64,000 nucleotides of DNA from Clostridiales bacterium (GTDB lineage Bacteria > Bacillota > Clostridia > Saccharofermentanales > Saccharofermentanaceae): the NCBI GenBank assembly GCA_017509245.1, contig JAFWQC010000103.1:30165-94164 (forward strand), written 5' to 3'. Below are positions 52,204-60,725 of this stretch, one piece after another (the first letter of the stretch is position 1; the number at the start of each line of letters is the position of its first letter). The notes under the pieces are model-generated. The model saw only the letters and a list, made by a program, of their open reading frames with translations, was not told the DNA's origin and did no database searches. A program made the translations under genes and the position numbers.

Positions 52204-52214
52204 CAGGTACAACT

Positions 52215-52372
52215 CAAAAATGCGGCAACTGATGCGGCAGTGCCTCATTGCTGCAACATTATTTATCGTTAATCAACAAATAATGCGGCAACTGATGTGG
52301 TAGTGCCACATTGCGTGCCGCATTTGTTATTCATTGCGTGCCGCATTTGTTATTCATTGCGCGCCGCATTTG
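52215..52372 (-). repeat. Dispersed hairpin repeat, copy C (inverted)
   Basis: The reverse complement aligns with copies A and B: AATG-n-GGCA units on both sides of ATTTGTTGATTAACGATAAA, plus two extra 22-bp direct copies ending ATTCATTGCG[T/C]GCCGCATTTG. Located in the 540-bp gap between cysE and the SDR gene (51940-52480). Confidence 0.75.
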
Positions 52373-52480
52373 ACGCTCTTCTCGAACTCATATATTACGT
52401 CAGGAATCCCACTTGTTACTGGTGTTGTATTTTCGCACGCGGGATGTTTTCGCACGCCCGAAAATATCATGTTCAAAATC

Positions 52481-53287
52481 TCAGCGTGTCAAAAGCCCTG
52501 CATCAAGGACAAACTGATTTCCGGTCATATATCTTGCCTTGTCGCTTGCTATATACTTCACTGCTTCCACTATATCCTCAGTCTCGATCCAGGGGGTCCT
52601 GAGAAGATTGCCGGCCGATCTCTCGGCAATCTCTGTAGGAGTTGTTCCCTCAAGTTCTGCAAGACCGTCATTCATCGGTGTGTTAACGCCTGTAGGATGG
52701 AGTGTAACAACTCTGATACCATATGGTGCCAGTTCTATCGCCTGGGATTTAGCAAGTCCTACAAGGCCATGCTTTGAAGCCGAATAATGGCTCATGCGGC
52801 CAAAACCGCGAAGTCCCGCTACAGACGAGTTATAAATGATCACACCGCTCTGTTTCTTGATAAGATGCGGTATCACATATTTCGATACCAGGAAGCCGCC
52901 CTTGAGATTGACTTCTATCAGGGCATCCCACTGCTCTTCGGTGAGTTCCCACGAGTAACCGTAAGCTGCTATTCCGGCATTGCTGAAGAGAATATCTATT
53001 CCGCCGAATTCATTTACTCCGCGGTCAACAGCCTCTTTAACGTCAGATGCTTTGCGCACATCTCCTGTATATATGAGTATCTTTCCGCCTGCTTCTTCGA
53101 CTTCACTTTTGAGCTTCTCGAGATCCTCATTGGACGATCTGTTATAAGCAGGATATTCAATCCTTGCGCCAAGGTCGAATGCGATGATGTTGGCGCCCTC
53201 CTGTGCAAATGCGAGAGCAACAGCTCTGCCCTGGCCCTTTGCGGCGCCGGTGATAAATATGGTTTTTCCTTCAAATTCACGTGACAT
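52481..53287 (-). CDS. Short-chain dehydrogenase/reductase
   Basis: 268 aa; ribosome binding site AAGGAGGCTGATCATA. NAD(P)-binding TGAAKGQGRAVALAF (T-G-x-x-x-G-x-G) with D in IIAFDLG, NAGIAAYGY, catalytic S in IIYNSSVAG and YSASKHG (Y-x-x-x-K). The G-A-A-x-G-Q-G-R form resembles the carveol dehydrogenase/mycofactocin-coupled group. Starts 18 nt after metY and is surely co-transcribed, but its link to sulfur metabolism is unclear. Confidence 0.9.
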   Translation of the reverse strand: MSREFEGKTIFITGAAKGQGRAVALAFAQEGANIIAFDLGARIEYPAYNRSSNEDLEKLKSEVEEAGGKILIYTGDVRKASDVKEAVDRGVNEFGGIDILFSNAGIAAYGYSWELTEEQWDALIEVNLKGGFLVSKYVIPHLIKKQSGVIIYNSSVAGLRGFGRMSHYSASKHGLVGLAKSQAIELAPYGIRVVTLHPTGVNTPMNDGLAELEGTTPTEIAERSAGNLLRTPWIETEDIVEAVKYIASDKARYMTGNQFVLDAGLLTR

Positions 53288-53305
53288 TATGATCAGCCTC
53301 CTTCA

Positions 53306-54604
53306 TCAGGCGAAAGCCTTTTCGAACGCCTGGGAAAGATCGCTGATAAGATCTTCGGCATCCTCAAGTCCGATAGAAAGTCTTATCAGGTTCTTCGGAA
53401 CATCAGCAAGTGCAAGCTGATCGGGCTCAAGCTCAGTATGAGTATTCTCCGGCGGATTTGTGATGAGCGATCTTACATCGCCGATGTTAACGTGATAGTT
53501 AAAGTTCTTGAGTGATTTGATGAAGATGCCTTCCTGCTCTCTCGTGCCCTTAAAACCGAATGAGAGTAGCGCGCCGGGACCCTTGGGGAAATCCCTGTCT
53601 GCAAGTTCTTTGAACTGACTGCCCTTTGCATATGGATATCTTACGAACTCGACCTCATCGCGGCTCTCAAGGAATTCAACGACCTTTCTTACTGTCTGAA
53701 CTTTCTTATCGAGTCTTACCGACAGCGTCGACAGTCCCTGAAGGACAAGATAGGACTCGAATGAACCCAAAGCGCCCCCGAAAAACTCCGTAAAAAATAT
53801 CTTAAGTGATGCGATCACAGGTGCGCCGGGTATGAACTCAACAGCGCTTCTCTTATTGTTCTGAAGGTCTCTCATCTTCCAGCTCTTCTCATAGAACTGG
53901 GGATATTTCTTCTCATCGAACGGGAAGTCACCCTTCTCGACAACGATGCCTGCGATCACATTACCATGACCGTTGATCTCCTTTGTTGCAGAGTAAACGA
54001 TTATGTCCGCGCCGTGCTCGAAAGGCCTGTAGAGATAAGGTGTTGCAACCGTATTGTCTACTACCACAGGAACACCGTGCTCGTGGGCGATTTTCGCGAT
54101 CGCATCGATATCATAAAGCTCAATATTCGGATTGCTGATGGACTCAAGATAGACCGCTCTCGTATTCTCATCGATAAGCTCTCCATATGCTGCAGGATTC
54201 GTCCTGTCCTTAACGAATCTTGTATCCACGCCGTACCTCGGCAGGAATTCCGCGAGGTCAAGTTGGGCCGCACCATAAAGCGATGAACCTGCAACGATAT
54301 TGCCGCCGCCCTGTGCAAGTAAAAGGAGCGTATATGTAATCGCAGCCATTCCGGACGAAAGCGCCACTGCTGCTTTGCCGCCGTCAAGTTCCGCGATCCT
54401 CGTCTCAAGTATCGATCCTGTCGGTGTGCCGACTCTTGAATAAATGCCACCTGCCTCTGCTCCTGTCCAGAGACGTCTAGTTCTGTCGATATCCTGAAGA
54501 TCGAACGAAGCCGTCTGATAGATCGGCGGTACTACCGAATTAAAGTGTTCTGATGATTCATATCCTGCTCTTATAGCCTTTGCGCTGAAACTGTATTCTG
54601 ACAT
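53306..54604 (-). CDS. metY: O-acetylhomoserine sulfhydrylase (PLP Cys/Met metabolism family)
   Basis: 432 aa; the start at 54604 has AAATCAGGAGGAGATTACA. A longer frame runs upstream through the repeats but has no site. PLP-binding Lys is in IVYSATKEINGHGNVIAG; VVVDNTVATPYLYRPFEHGA holds the PLP Asp; ALSSGMAAITYTLLLLAQGG and the insertion typical of MetY/CysD-type enzymes (~430 residues rather than ~390) support sulfhydrylase over cystathionine gamma-synthase. Uses sulfide (and O-acetylhomoserine) to make homocysteine. Controlled by a Cys/Met leader peptide and attenuator upstream. Confidence 0.88.
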   Translation of the reverse strand: MSEYSFSAKAIRAGYESSEHFNSVVPPIYQTASFDLQDIDRTRRLWTGAEAGGIYSRVGTPTGSILETRIAELDGGKAAVALSSGMAAITYTLLLLAQGGGNIVAGSSLYGAAQLDLAEFLPRYGVDTRFVKDRTNPAAYGELIDENTRAVYLESISNPNIELYDIDAIAKIAHEHGVPVVVDNTVATPYLYRPFEHGADIIVYSATKEINGHGNVIAGIVVEKGDFPFDEKKYPQFYEKSWKMRDLQNNKRSAVEFIPGAPVIASLKIFFTEFFGGALGSFESYLVLQGLSTLSVRLDKKVQTVRKVVEFLESRDEVEFVRYPYAKGSQFKELADRDFPKGPGALLSFGFKGTREQEGIFIKSLKNFNYHVNIGDVRSLITNPPENTHTELEPDQLALADVPKNLIRLSIGLEDAEDLISDLSQAFEKAFA

Positions 54605-54629
54605 TGTAATCTCCTCCTGATTTGTATCT

Positions 54630-54689
54630 GTGTTGCTCGAAAATGTGTTGCTCGAAAATGTGTTGTTCGAATCTGTTCTGCTCGAAAAT
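54630..54689. repeat. Four 15-bp repeats between attenuator and metY
   Basis: On the plus strand GTGTTGCTCGAAAAT occurs twice in succession and two diverged copies follow. They make up most of the 86 nt between the terminator and the metY start codon, so they form most of the mRNA leader after the terminator. Confidence 0.7.
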
Positions 54690-54721
54690 AAAAAGCCCGG
54701 GGGCATTGTTGAACTCCCGGG
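54690..54721 (-). terminator. Attenuator terminator of metY
   Basis: Minus strand: CCCGGGAGTT (54721-54712) and CCCGGGC (54701-54695) form a GC-rich hairpin followed by TTTTTAT. The left arm is also perfectly complementary over 10 nt to AACTCCCGGG inside the leader peptide gene (54806-54797). The alternative pairing would free transcription into metY. Confidence 0.8.
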
Positions 54722-54755
54722 TCAGATAAAGTTAAGTGTATCCTGTGTTAAAAGC

Positions 54756-54857
54756 TTATTTCATACATCGACATGACACACCGGCCAATCCATTTGCCCG
54801 GGAGTTAAGCATTCGACAACACATCATGATGTTTGCTGTTGCTTCAATGCGGTTCAT
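54756..54857 (-). CDS. Cys/Met-rich leader peptide of metY
   Basis: 33 aa: MNRIEATANIMMCCRMLNSR followed by ANGLAGVSCRCMK. Four Cys and five Met, with the clusters M-M-C-C-R-M and C-R-C-M. ATG preceded by AAAAGGAGACATGAC. The antiterminator arm lies between the two clusters, so ribosome position on M-M-C-C or C-R-C-M would decide which hairpin forms. By analogy to amino-acid leader attenuators, shortage of Cys or Met should stall the ribosome. Not detectable as a normal gene because of length. Confidence 0.75.
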   Translation of the reverse strand: MNRIEATANIMMCCRMLNSRANGLAGVSCRCMK

Positions 54858-54888
54858 GTCATGTCTCCTTTTCTGAAAGTATGATGGA

Positions 54889-54917
54889 ATATTAACTAAA
54901 TTTACCTACTATGTCAA
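54889..54917 (-). promoter_or_regulatory. Promoter of the metY leader transcript
   Basis: TTGACA - 17 bp - TAATAT on the minus strand: a consensus -35 and near-consensus -10. Start expected near 54882, giving a ~280-nt leader ahead of metY. Confidence 0.85.
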
Positions 54918-55169
54918 TAGGTAATTGTGGCAATTCATTTTTCCCTTTTTGGGTGCGTGCCTTTTGTACACCAAACAGGCATGAAAAAACGGGGTTTGGT
55001 GTTAAAAATCTCAGTTTTATACACCAAAACGCCATTTCGCGGGTCCATTTTGTGTAACAACGGATTCACTGAAGGTACGCCCAGGTTTATGGCAAGGCTC
55101 TATCTCAATCAGGTTTGGCAATATAAGTCGATATCTGTTCACTATATACTCCGAGTGAATAACACGTGC

Positions 55170-57149
55170 CTAAATCGAATCATTTTCAGACAGATATCTG
55201 TTTACTCTTTGCATAAATACATCTGCAGCTTTGTCAGCGTCCTCTGCTCCGTTTATATATGCGTGCAGTTCCTCACAGAATAAAGCGGTGACGATGCTGT
55301 CTGAAAACGGGTAAGTCTTAGCGTTATCCAAGACATCTAATAATCCCAGCTTATAGGAGTCAGTGTTATTCCCAATAATACCAACATGGAACAGATCATT
55401 GTTTATATAGCCGTTGTCTATCAGTTCGAGATTATATTCAATAATGTTAGCGTTTGTTTCATGTGATTCAGTATATATACCCCAGGTGTTTGTATTGAAT
55501 AATCCTGAAAACTCATCGGAATTCAGAAACTCACAAAAGTCTGAAAGCTTTTTGTTGTTTTCTGCGGATGCATTTGAGTAGTATACACCAAGGTATTCTT
55601 TGTAGATTGAGTCTTTGTATTCTCCAGGGAACCCACAGAATTTGTAATCAAGATATGCATAATATGTATATTCTTCGACATCGAGAGTATCAATATATTT
55701 GAATTCGGAAGTTAGTTCCTCCGGATTATTGTTCAAGTACAAAATCTCTTTGATTGCCTCTTTGTCATCATGATATGCAAATGGTAAATATGTCCCGGAT
55801 AGATTATCAAAAGAAATCCGTTCTAATCTTCTATAAGTAAAATCTTCTGCACTGTTTACGGATTTAGGATCATAAACACAACAGGCACACTTGTAGAGAG
55901 GGACCGTAATATTATAAGAAAACGTGGATGAATCAAAGATATTTCCTGCCGGAATAAAAAATAAATCTGCTTTATTTCTAATAAATTCTGCTTTCTTTGT
56001 GTCTAAATAGTCCGCTTGACCATTATATTGTAGTTCTTCTACATCTCCATAATTCAATATATATGTAACGCTTGTATTGTAGCCGTATAAGGCACCGAAG
56101 ATTTTAAAGATGGATTCGTTGGTGTATCCTGTGTCATACAACACACAAACTTCAAAATCCTCCCATTTCTCAGAATCTGTTACAGGCGTAAATTTCAACC
56201 ATTTATAACTACCCATATCAGAATCATCAGAAACATCAAAATTTGCACAAAGCATAATATCTCCATCACCGGATATGCCTGAACATATCATTTCTGATAT
56301 AGCATATTGTTCAAATAAAATAATGGATGAATACTCTTTGCTTTTACGGTCGAAGGAGAATATTCCGGTTTCACCACAAATAGTTATCTTCTTATCATCA
56401 GATGCGATAACTTTATATACATTTCCAATAATCTCAGAAGATAGCTTGCAATGGTACATTTCCTTTAATTGATAGTCAAGGCAATATATAGAATTACTAT
56501 AATCATCGCCGATTGACGAAACGATAATACTATTATCACAACACCAAACATCTGATATTTTGTCTATTCTTTTAGATATTGTTTCCTGAGGATGCTCAGG
56601 ATCTATGATCCAGACCGTATTAGTTGCAAAGACAACGATATATCCTGCAGGACAAGCACTTATATTAAGCACATTGTTATTGTCGGTAATACCACAATCA
56701 GCCAACTGAATAGATCTGACAGGATCCGCAGAAGCATCATCAAAAACCAACAAAGAATATCTTGAATCTTCTTTTAAAAAGTCAACGCATAAGAACACAC
56801 ATGTTCTTTTATCTTTACCCAAAACTGTTGCAGAATCTAATACGTTTATCTCGTCTGGAATATGTGGTTCAATATGTTTGTCCCCTTCATAGTTGAAGAC
56901 ACAAAATCTGTAATCATTGTTATCACTGATGGGGTTTTCGATCATTAACAATTCCGAATCACTTATAAGACCGGCGTCAGTGTCATAGTTTTTGAATCCG
57001 ACGTCATCTATTATTTTCAAAGAATATGGAACACTATTCGCATTTCCTGCAGAATCTTGGTTAATACTGCAAGCGGTAATAGTTGTCATTATTGAGATTA
57101 CCAGAATCAGAATAGTAATCTTATGAAATATCTTCAACAATAGTTCCAT
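55170..57149 (-). CDS. Large lipoprotein, beta-propeller-like plus solute-binding-like end
   Basis: 659 aa. Lipobox ITAC after a hydrophobic stretch (KITILILVISIMTTITAC). Residues ~40-310 alternate short strands in a repeated W-D-like way (propeller-like). From ~340 the phrase ESIFKIFGALYGYNTSVTYI and an end with DVFMQRVNRYLSEND resemble extracellular solute-binding proteins. The start overlaps the ATPase gene by 29 nt; ATG 57149 abuts the AAGGA site, and a TTG four codons on has better spacing. Last gene of the ABC operon; outer-face location suggests a sensor or substrate receptor. Confidence 0.75.
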   Translation of the reverse strand: MELLLKIFHKITILILVISIMTTITACSINQDSAGNANSVPYSLKIIDDVGFKNYDTDAGLISDSELLMIENPISDNNDYRFCVFNYEGDKHIEPHIPDEINVLDSATVLGKDKRTCVFLCVDFLKEDSRYSLLVFDDASADPVRSIQLADCGITDNNNVLNISACPAGYIVVFATNTVWIIDPEHPQETISKRIDKISDVWCCDNSIIVSSIGDDYSNSIYCLDYQLKEMYHCKLSSEIIGNVYKVIASDDKKITICGETGIFSFDRKSKEYSSIILFEQYAISEMICSGISGDGDIMLCANFDVSDDSDMGSYKWLKFTPVTDSEKWEDFEVCVLYDTGYTNESIFKIFGALYGYNTSVTYILNYGDVEELQYNGQADYLDTKKAEFIRNKADLFFIPAGNIFDSSTFSYNITVPLYKCACCVYDPKSVNSAEDFTYRRLERISFDNLSGTYLPFAYHDDKEAIKEILYLNNNPEELTSEFKYIDTLDVEEYTYYAYLDYKFCGFPGEYKDSIYKEYLGVYYSNASAENNKKLSDFCEFLNSDEFSGLFNTNTWGIYTESHETNANIIEYNLELIDNGYINNDLFHVGIIGNNTDSYKLGLLDVLDNAKTYPFSDSIVTALFCEELHAYINGAEDADKAADVFMQRVNRYLSENDSI

Positions 57150-57804
57150 CCTTAATGATTATTCTTCTTTTGACCTTTTGAGCGATCTTTTCGTTATGGG
57201 TAGAGACAATAACGGTCTTTTCCTTACCAACATCATCAAATAAAATGCTGATAATTTCTTCTGAGTCTGCACTGTTTAGTGCCCCCGTTGGCTCATCAGC
57301 AAGTATAACTTCAGGCTTATTGACTAAAGCCCTCGCAATAGCTACTTTCTGTGCCTGACCACCAGAGAGTGTTTCTGCTCTCCTTCTAGAAAGATTAATA
57401 ATACCAAGTCGTTCCATTACACTGTTAACATCAGCTTTATTATAAGGCTTTTTGCTTATGATCAAAGGCAGTTCTATATTCTCATAGACTGTATAATCAG
57501 GCAGTAATTTATAATCCTGAAACACAAAACCGATTACTGAATTGCGGAATTGTGCCAAGCCCTTATTGCTTTCGGAAAGTATATTTCTCCCATTAAAAAA
57601 GTAGTCACCTTTGGTAGGGCGAAATACTCCGCCGAGAATATTCATAAGTGTAGTTTTCCCGGAACCGGAATCGCCGGTTATTACCAGTTTTTCCCCATTG
57701 CTAATTGACAGATCTATATTGCACAAAGCGTGAACGCTATCGCCACCTGGGACGCGGTAATCCTTGTGTATACCAGCCAACCTAATATACTCATCCATAT
57801 TCAT
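57121..57804 (-). CDS. ABC transporter ATPase (MacB/LolD/FtsE type)
   Basis: 227 aa; ribosome binding site GGAAAGGAAAACA. Walker A GDSGSGKTT, Q-loop FVFQDYKLLPDY, signature LSGGQAQKVAIARA, Walker B VILADEPTGALN, H-loop VSTHN. The size and A-N-A-L-N type D-loop fit the MacB/LolD class, which pairs with FtsX-like permeases to drive mechanotransmission or export. Overlaps its neighbours on both sides, so strict co-translation. Confidence 0.95.
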   Translation of the reverse strand: MNMDEYIRLAGIHKDYRVPGGDSVHALCNIDLSISNGEKLVITGDSGSGKTTLMNILGGVFRPTKGDYFFNGRNILSESNKGLAQFRNSVIGFVFQDYKLLPDYTVYENIELPLIISKKPYNKADVNSVMERLGIINLSRRRAETLSGGQAQKVAIARALVNKPEVILADEPTGALNSADSEEIISILFDDVGKEKTVIVSTHNEKIAQKVKRRIIIKDGTIVEDIS

Positions 57805-58996
57805 TGTTTTCCTTTCCTAATAAAAAGCAGATTGCGAATGTGAAAAGCGAATAGATGATCATTACCATCAAACTTAGTGCAAGGCTTAATCCATCTAGTT
57901 TGTTTGAAAGTGATATTCCTCCTGTGGTTCCAACAGATAAGTTGTTTATATAAATAATCAATCCGGCAATCATTCCAACTAAGATTACGCAGAACCTGGA
58001 CAGAGAAGCCAATAATATCGATTCCCGTTTAGTTCTTCCCAAAAGATAGCTTATCCTGATATATGAAGTCTCCGAGCCTGTGTACATTAGAACATCTACT
58101 GTGGTCAGCAACAAGCCGACAAATAAGTATTCAAAGAGTTTTTGCAGGATCTTTTCAACAGTATTGCCCAGTTGGTCTTTCTGGTCATATATGAAATCCT
58201 CCATATTTTCGCAGAAAACAACCAGTTCATCTTCCAGACATTTGCTAGCTAATACCGAGTCGATATCAGATGTTTCAACAAAAACCAACGGCATGATATC
58301 TCCTCTGACTTCTGATAATCTATCCGAAGTCAGATTATATATAATGGCATCATTCGATGAGTTTGTCTTCAAATACCATTTCAACTCGTCATTGCTGAGT
58401 TCGCTGGAACTGGAAAAAGTAATAGCGTTAGAATAAAAACCAATAACGCGAAGCTCAACCTCTATAAATCTGTTAAGCTTTCTGGATTCAAAATTGGAGA
58501 AATCATTTATTTTAAATGTATATTTCTGATCAAGCTTAAATGTATGAGCATATTTATCCGGTAACAAGACTACATTGGATTCATCTTCGCCAGGCTCACG
58601 GCCACCCGTAATGTTGAATCTCATTTTTCTTCCTATAGGGTTTGAATAATCACAGCCATTCAAATACTCCCCTTGTATTTCCATATTATAAACAACAGGG
58701 TTCCATGCTGTTTGAATGTTTTCGAGCGTATTTAATTCAGTTGCCAGGCTTGGGAGTTGTTCATTAGTCGGACAAATAAATCTCGCAGAACTTCCTAATT
58801 CATTATAGAATCCTAAGGCGTATGTATTATCCCATTTTGAACCGCTGATTGATCTTACGTAATAATTTATGTCTCTGAAAGAAGATATCGCAGCCAATAA
58901 CTGATTGAAAAATAAGGACAATACTACAATATAAAGAGCATTTATTATCATTCTCTTTTTCAAAAGAATAATCACTGTTCTTGCGATGGATTTCAT
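57791..58996 (-). CDS. ABC permease (FtsX/MacB-like, second subunit)
   Basis: 401 aa; ribosome binding site GAGGGATATAGAGC. An N-terminal TM (about 15-38) is followed by a large ~230-residue outside domain (ANDAIIYNLTSDRLSEVRGD in its second part) and three TM helices (about 290-310, 330-355 and 375-395): the FtsX/MacB four-TM layout. Overlaps the ATPase gene by 14 nt. Confidence 0.8.
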   Translation of the reverse strand: MKSIARTVIILLKKRMIINALYIVVLSLFFNQLLAAISSFRDINYYVRSISGSKWDNTYALGFYNELGSSARFICPTNEQLPSLATELNTLENIQTAWNPVVYNMEIQGEYLNGCDYSNPIGRKMRFNITGGREPGEDESNVVLLPDKYAHTFKLDQKYTFKINDFSNFESRKLNRFIEVELRVIGFYSNAITFSSSSELSNDELKWYLKTNSSNDAIIYNLTSDRLSEVRGDIMPLVFVETSDIDSVLASKCLEDELVVFCENMEDFIYDQKDQLGNTVEKILQKLFEYLFVGLLLTTVDVLMYTGSETSYIRISYLLGRTKRESILLASLSRFCVILVGMIAGLIIYINNLSVGTTGGISLSNKLDGLSLALSLMVMIIYSLFTFAICFLLGKENNEYG

Positions 58997-60141
58997 GCTC
59001 TATATCCCTCGAATCCCATATGGTTTCTTAATGCCGTATAAATTGACACACAGACTAAGTTAAGAATAACTGTAGAAAGCACGCAGGAAACCAACGCAGC
59101 ATAATTTGAGTAAAATACTCTGTTAAAGAATAAATATACCGGCAATGAGAGCAACGCTGCCGACAAAGAGAGTAACAGGCATAATCTCAAATTTACGCTG
59201 TATTTGATTGCTTTTGTGCACCCAAGTCTGATCCTCACACTATATTCATATTCCAGTTCGGAATAAAAATATCCGGCCATGCCAAAGAGTATAAATGAAA
59301 TCAGAAAAACAATTGCTAAGGCATCCCGAACATCGTCTCTGATTACGTTATAAGCCCGTTGCTTTAAACCATTTTCATCTATTGCATCATTTTCTATGTC
59401 TATTGAATGAACTGTTGCGAATTCGGAAATAATATCACGGTATTTGTAGGCTAAGGTATTATCAGGTAAATCATTATTGACCATGCAAATCTTGAAATCG
59501 TCTTGATCTTCAAAAACTATCTTAAAGTGATCGAGCGTAGTACATAAACCCGGCAAGGCATATTCATTATCAAGGATTCCTACCACATTGACATTCCCGA
59601 TAGACGGCAATCTAAAACTGAGGGATTGCGGAAGATTATCCGGATCATAAGTGTAATTGTAAACCGCAGACATTGCTGCGCCTCGAAAAGAAAGAAATTC
59701 TTTTTCATTTTCAGGTAAGCGCCCGGTTATTAATCTTAAATCGGAATCCTTATAGCCATTGATTGAAATAGGAATTATCCCGAGAATTCCATCCTCAACA
59801 ACCATATTTCCATCAATCTCATCATAATAAAGCATATTATCATCAACAACCTCATCACTGAAGTTGAAATTGATCCATTCACTTTCGCATGAACCGCTTA
59901 AATGGAGATTATCTAAAAGTTTTTCACATTCGTTCAGATCTAATCCGCTGACATTCGCGATGTAGAGAGTTTGGGGATTTCTTTTATTGGAGGCTCTAAT
60001 TGCCTCGCTCTTGTGGAGTGAGGCAATTAGTCTTCCTAGTGCAATATTCAAAACCAATGTGCATATAAATAGTGCACACCAATAAACAACAAGATGTACT
60101 TTATGTCTTTTCCAATAACTGCAGATAATGTGTCGAAACAT
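58993..60141 (-). CDS. ABC permease (FtsX/MacB-like, first subunit)
   Basis: 382 aa, with the same plan: a TM at ~15-38, an outside domain of ~220 residues, then three TM helices (about 275-297, 318-338 and 345-368). Overlaps the second permease by 4 nt (ATGA). No good ribosome binding site precedes its ATG, so the start or the initiation mode is uncertain. Together with the second permease it should form a heterodimer. Confidence 0.8.
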   Translation of the reverse strand: MFRHIICSYWKRHKVHLVVYWCALFICTLVLNIALGRLIASLHKSEAIRASNKRNPQTLYIANVSGLDLNECEKLLDNLHLSGSCESEWINFNFSDEVVDDNMLYYDEIDGNMVVEDGILGIIPISINGYKDSDLRLITGRLPENEKEFLSFRGAAMSAVYNYTYDPDNLPQSLSFRLPSIGNVNVVGILDNEYALPGLCTTLDHFKIVFEDQDDFKICMVNNDLPDNTLAYKYRDIISEFATVHSIDIENDAIDENGLKQRAYNVIRDDVRDALAIVFLISFILFGMAGYFYSELEYEYSVRIRLGCTKAIKYSVNLRLCLLLSLSAALLSLPVYLFFNRVFYSNYAALVSCVLSTVILNLVCVSIYTALRNHMGFEGYRA

Positions 60142-60443
60142 TAGAACGATACAATCTGTTTATGAGTATAGTTTCCTATTATGATCTAGATTTTCTGTGA
60201 TGAAGCCAAAAGCTTCCTTCGCCCAATAAATAACACAAACGCTATGGGAAATCACACAAAAAAGCAAAACTCAGGGATAAAGTAAAAAATCCAGGGACAA
60301 AGTAAAATCTCAAACGAAAAAGGCATTCAAAAGCGCCTCATTATCACTTCCCGGCAATCGAACCACGGTCGGTATAATGTCCGAAAAAGAACCTGCCTTC
60401 ATATGATGGAGAAATATACTCTCCTGTGTTAAATTACTATCCC
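60142..60443. other. Intergenic region with short direct repeats
   Basis: About 300 bases. Contains two direct copies of CAGGGA[T/C]AAAGTAAAA (60271-60308) and, on the minus strand, a 29-codon frame preceded by AGGAG at poor distance, which I do not call. A GGAGA / TCTCC inverted repeat lies near 60408-60424. Confidence 0.5.
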
Positions 60444-60713
60444 TTACGTCTTCTGATCGAGAATGCTGTCAAGTTCATTATCAACTATCCGTTTGATTTT
60501 CGAGTTTATGAGATCAGGATCAATGCCCTGTTCGACCATGACTTCAAATAAAGCCTGAGAGATGACCCTCATCCTTGCATAATTGCTTATCATGAGGTCC
60601 ATTCTGAGATTTGCATCATTGACACTCTCGGGCTTTGATTCGCCCGCCATTGCGATAAAGGAATCGTTGATTTCCTTTATGTGAGCGCTGTTAATGTCGT
60701 TGAATTCTGACAT
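60444..60713 (-). CDS. Small helical hypothetical protein
   Basis: 89 aa; ribosome binding site GTAAGGAGGAAAGGAT. All-helical, acidic, no TM (DINSAHIKEINDSFIAMAGE, RMRVISQALFEVMVEQGIDP). Directly follows the zinc-ribbon gene by 12 nt, so it probably works with it. No family recognised. Confidence 0.65.
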   Translation of the reverse strand: MSEFNDINSAHIKEINDSFIAMAGESKPESVNDANLRMDLMISNYARMRVISQALFEVMVEQGIDPDLINSKIKRIVDNELDSILDQKT

Positions 60714-60725
60714 ATCCTTTCCTCC

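Noticed and set aside
54690..54882. SAM riboswitch or T-box leader of metY
   Set aside because: No kink-turn or four-way-junction pattern and no T-box sequence seen; the leader ORF with terminator/antiterminator explains the region better.
57121..60141. Lactococcin 972-type bacteriocin export operon
   Set aside because: Gene order is similar, but no small bacteriocin precursor was found next to the permeases.
60300..60380. tRNA-like T-arm (GTGGTTCGATTGC) on the minus strand
   Set aside because: No acceptor, D or anticodon arms could be folded around it.
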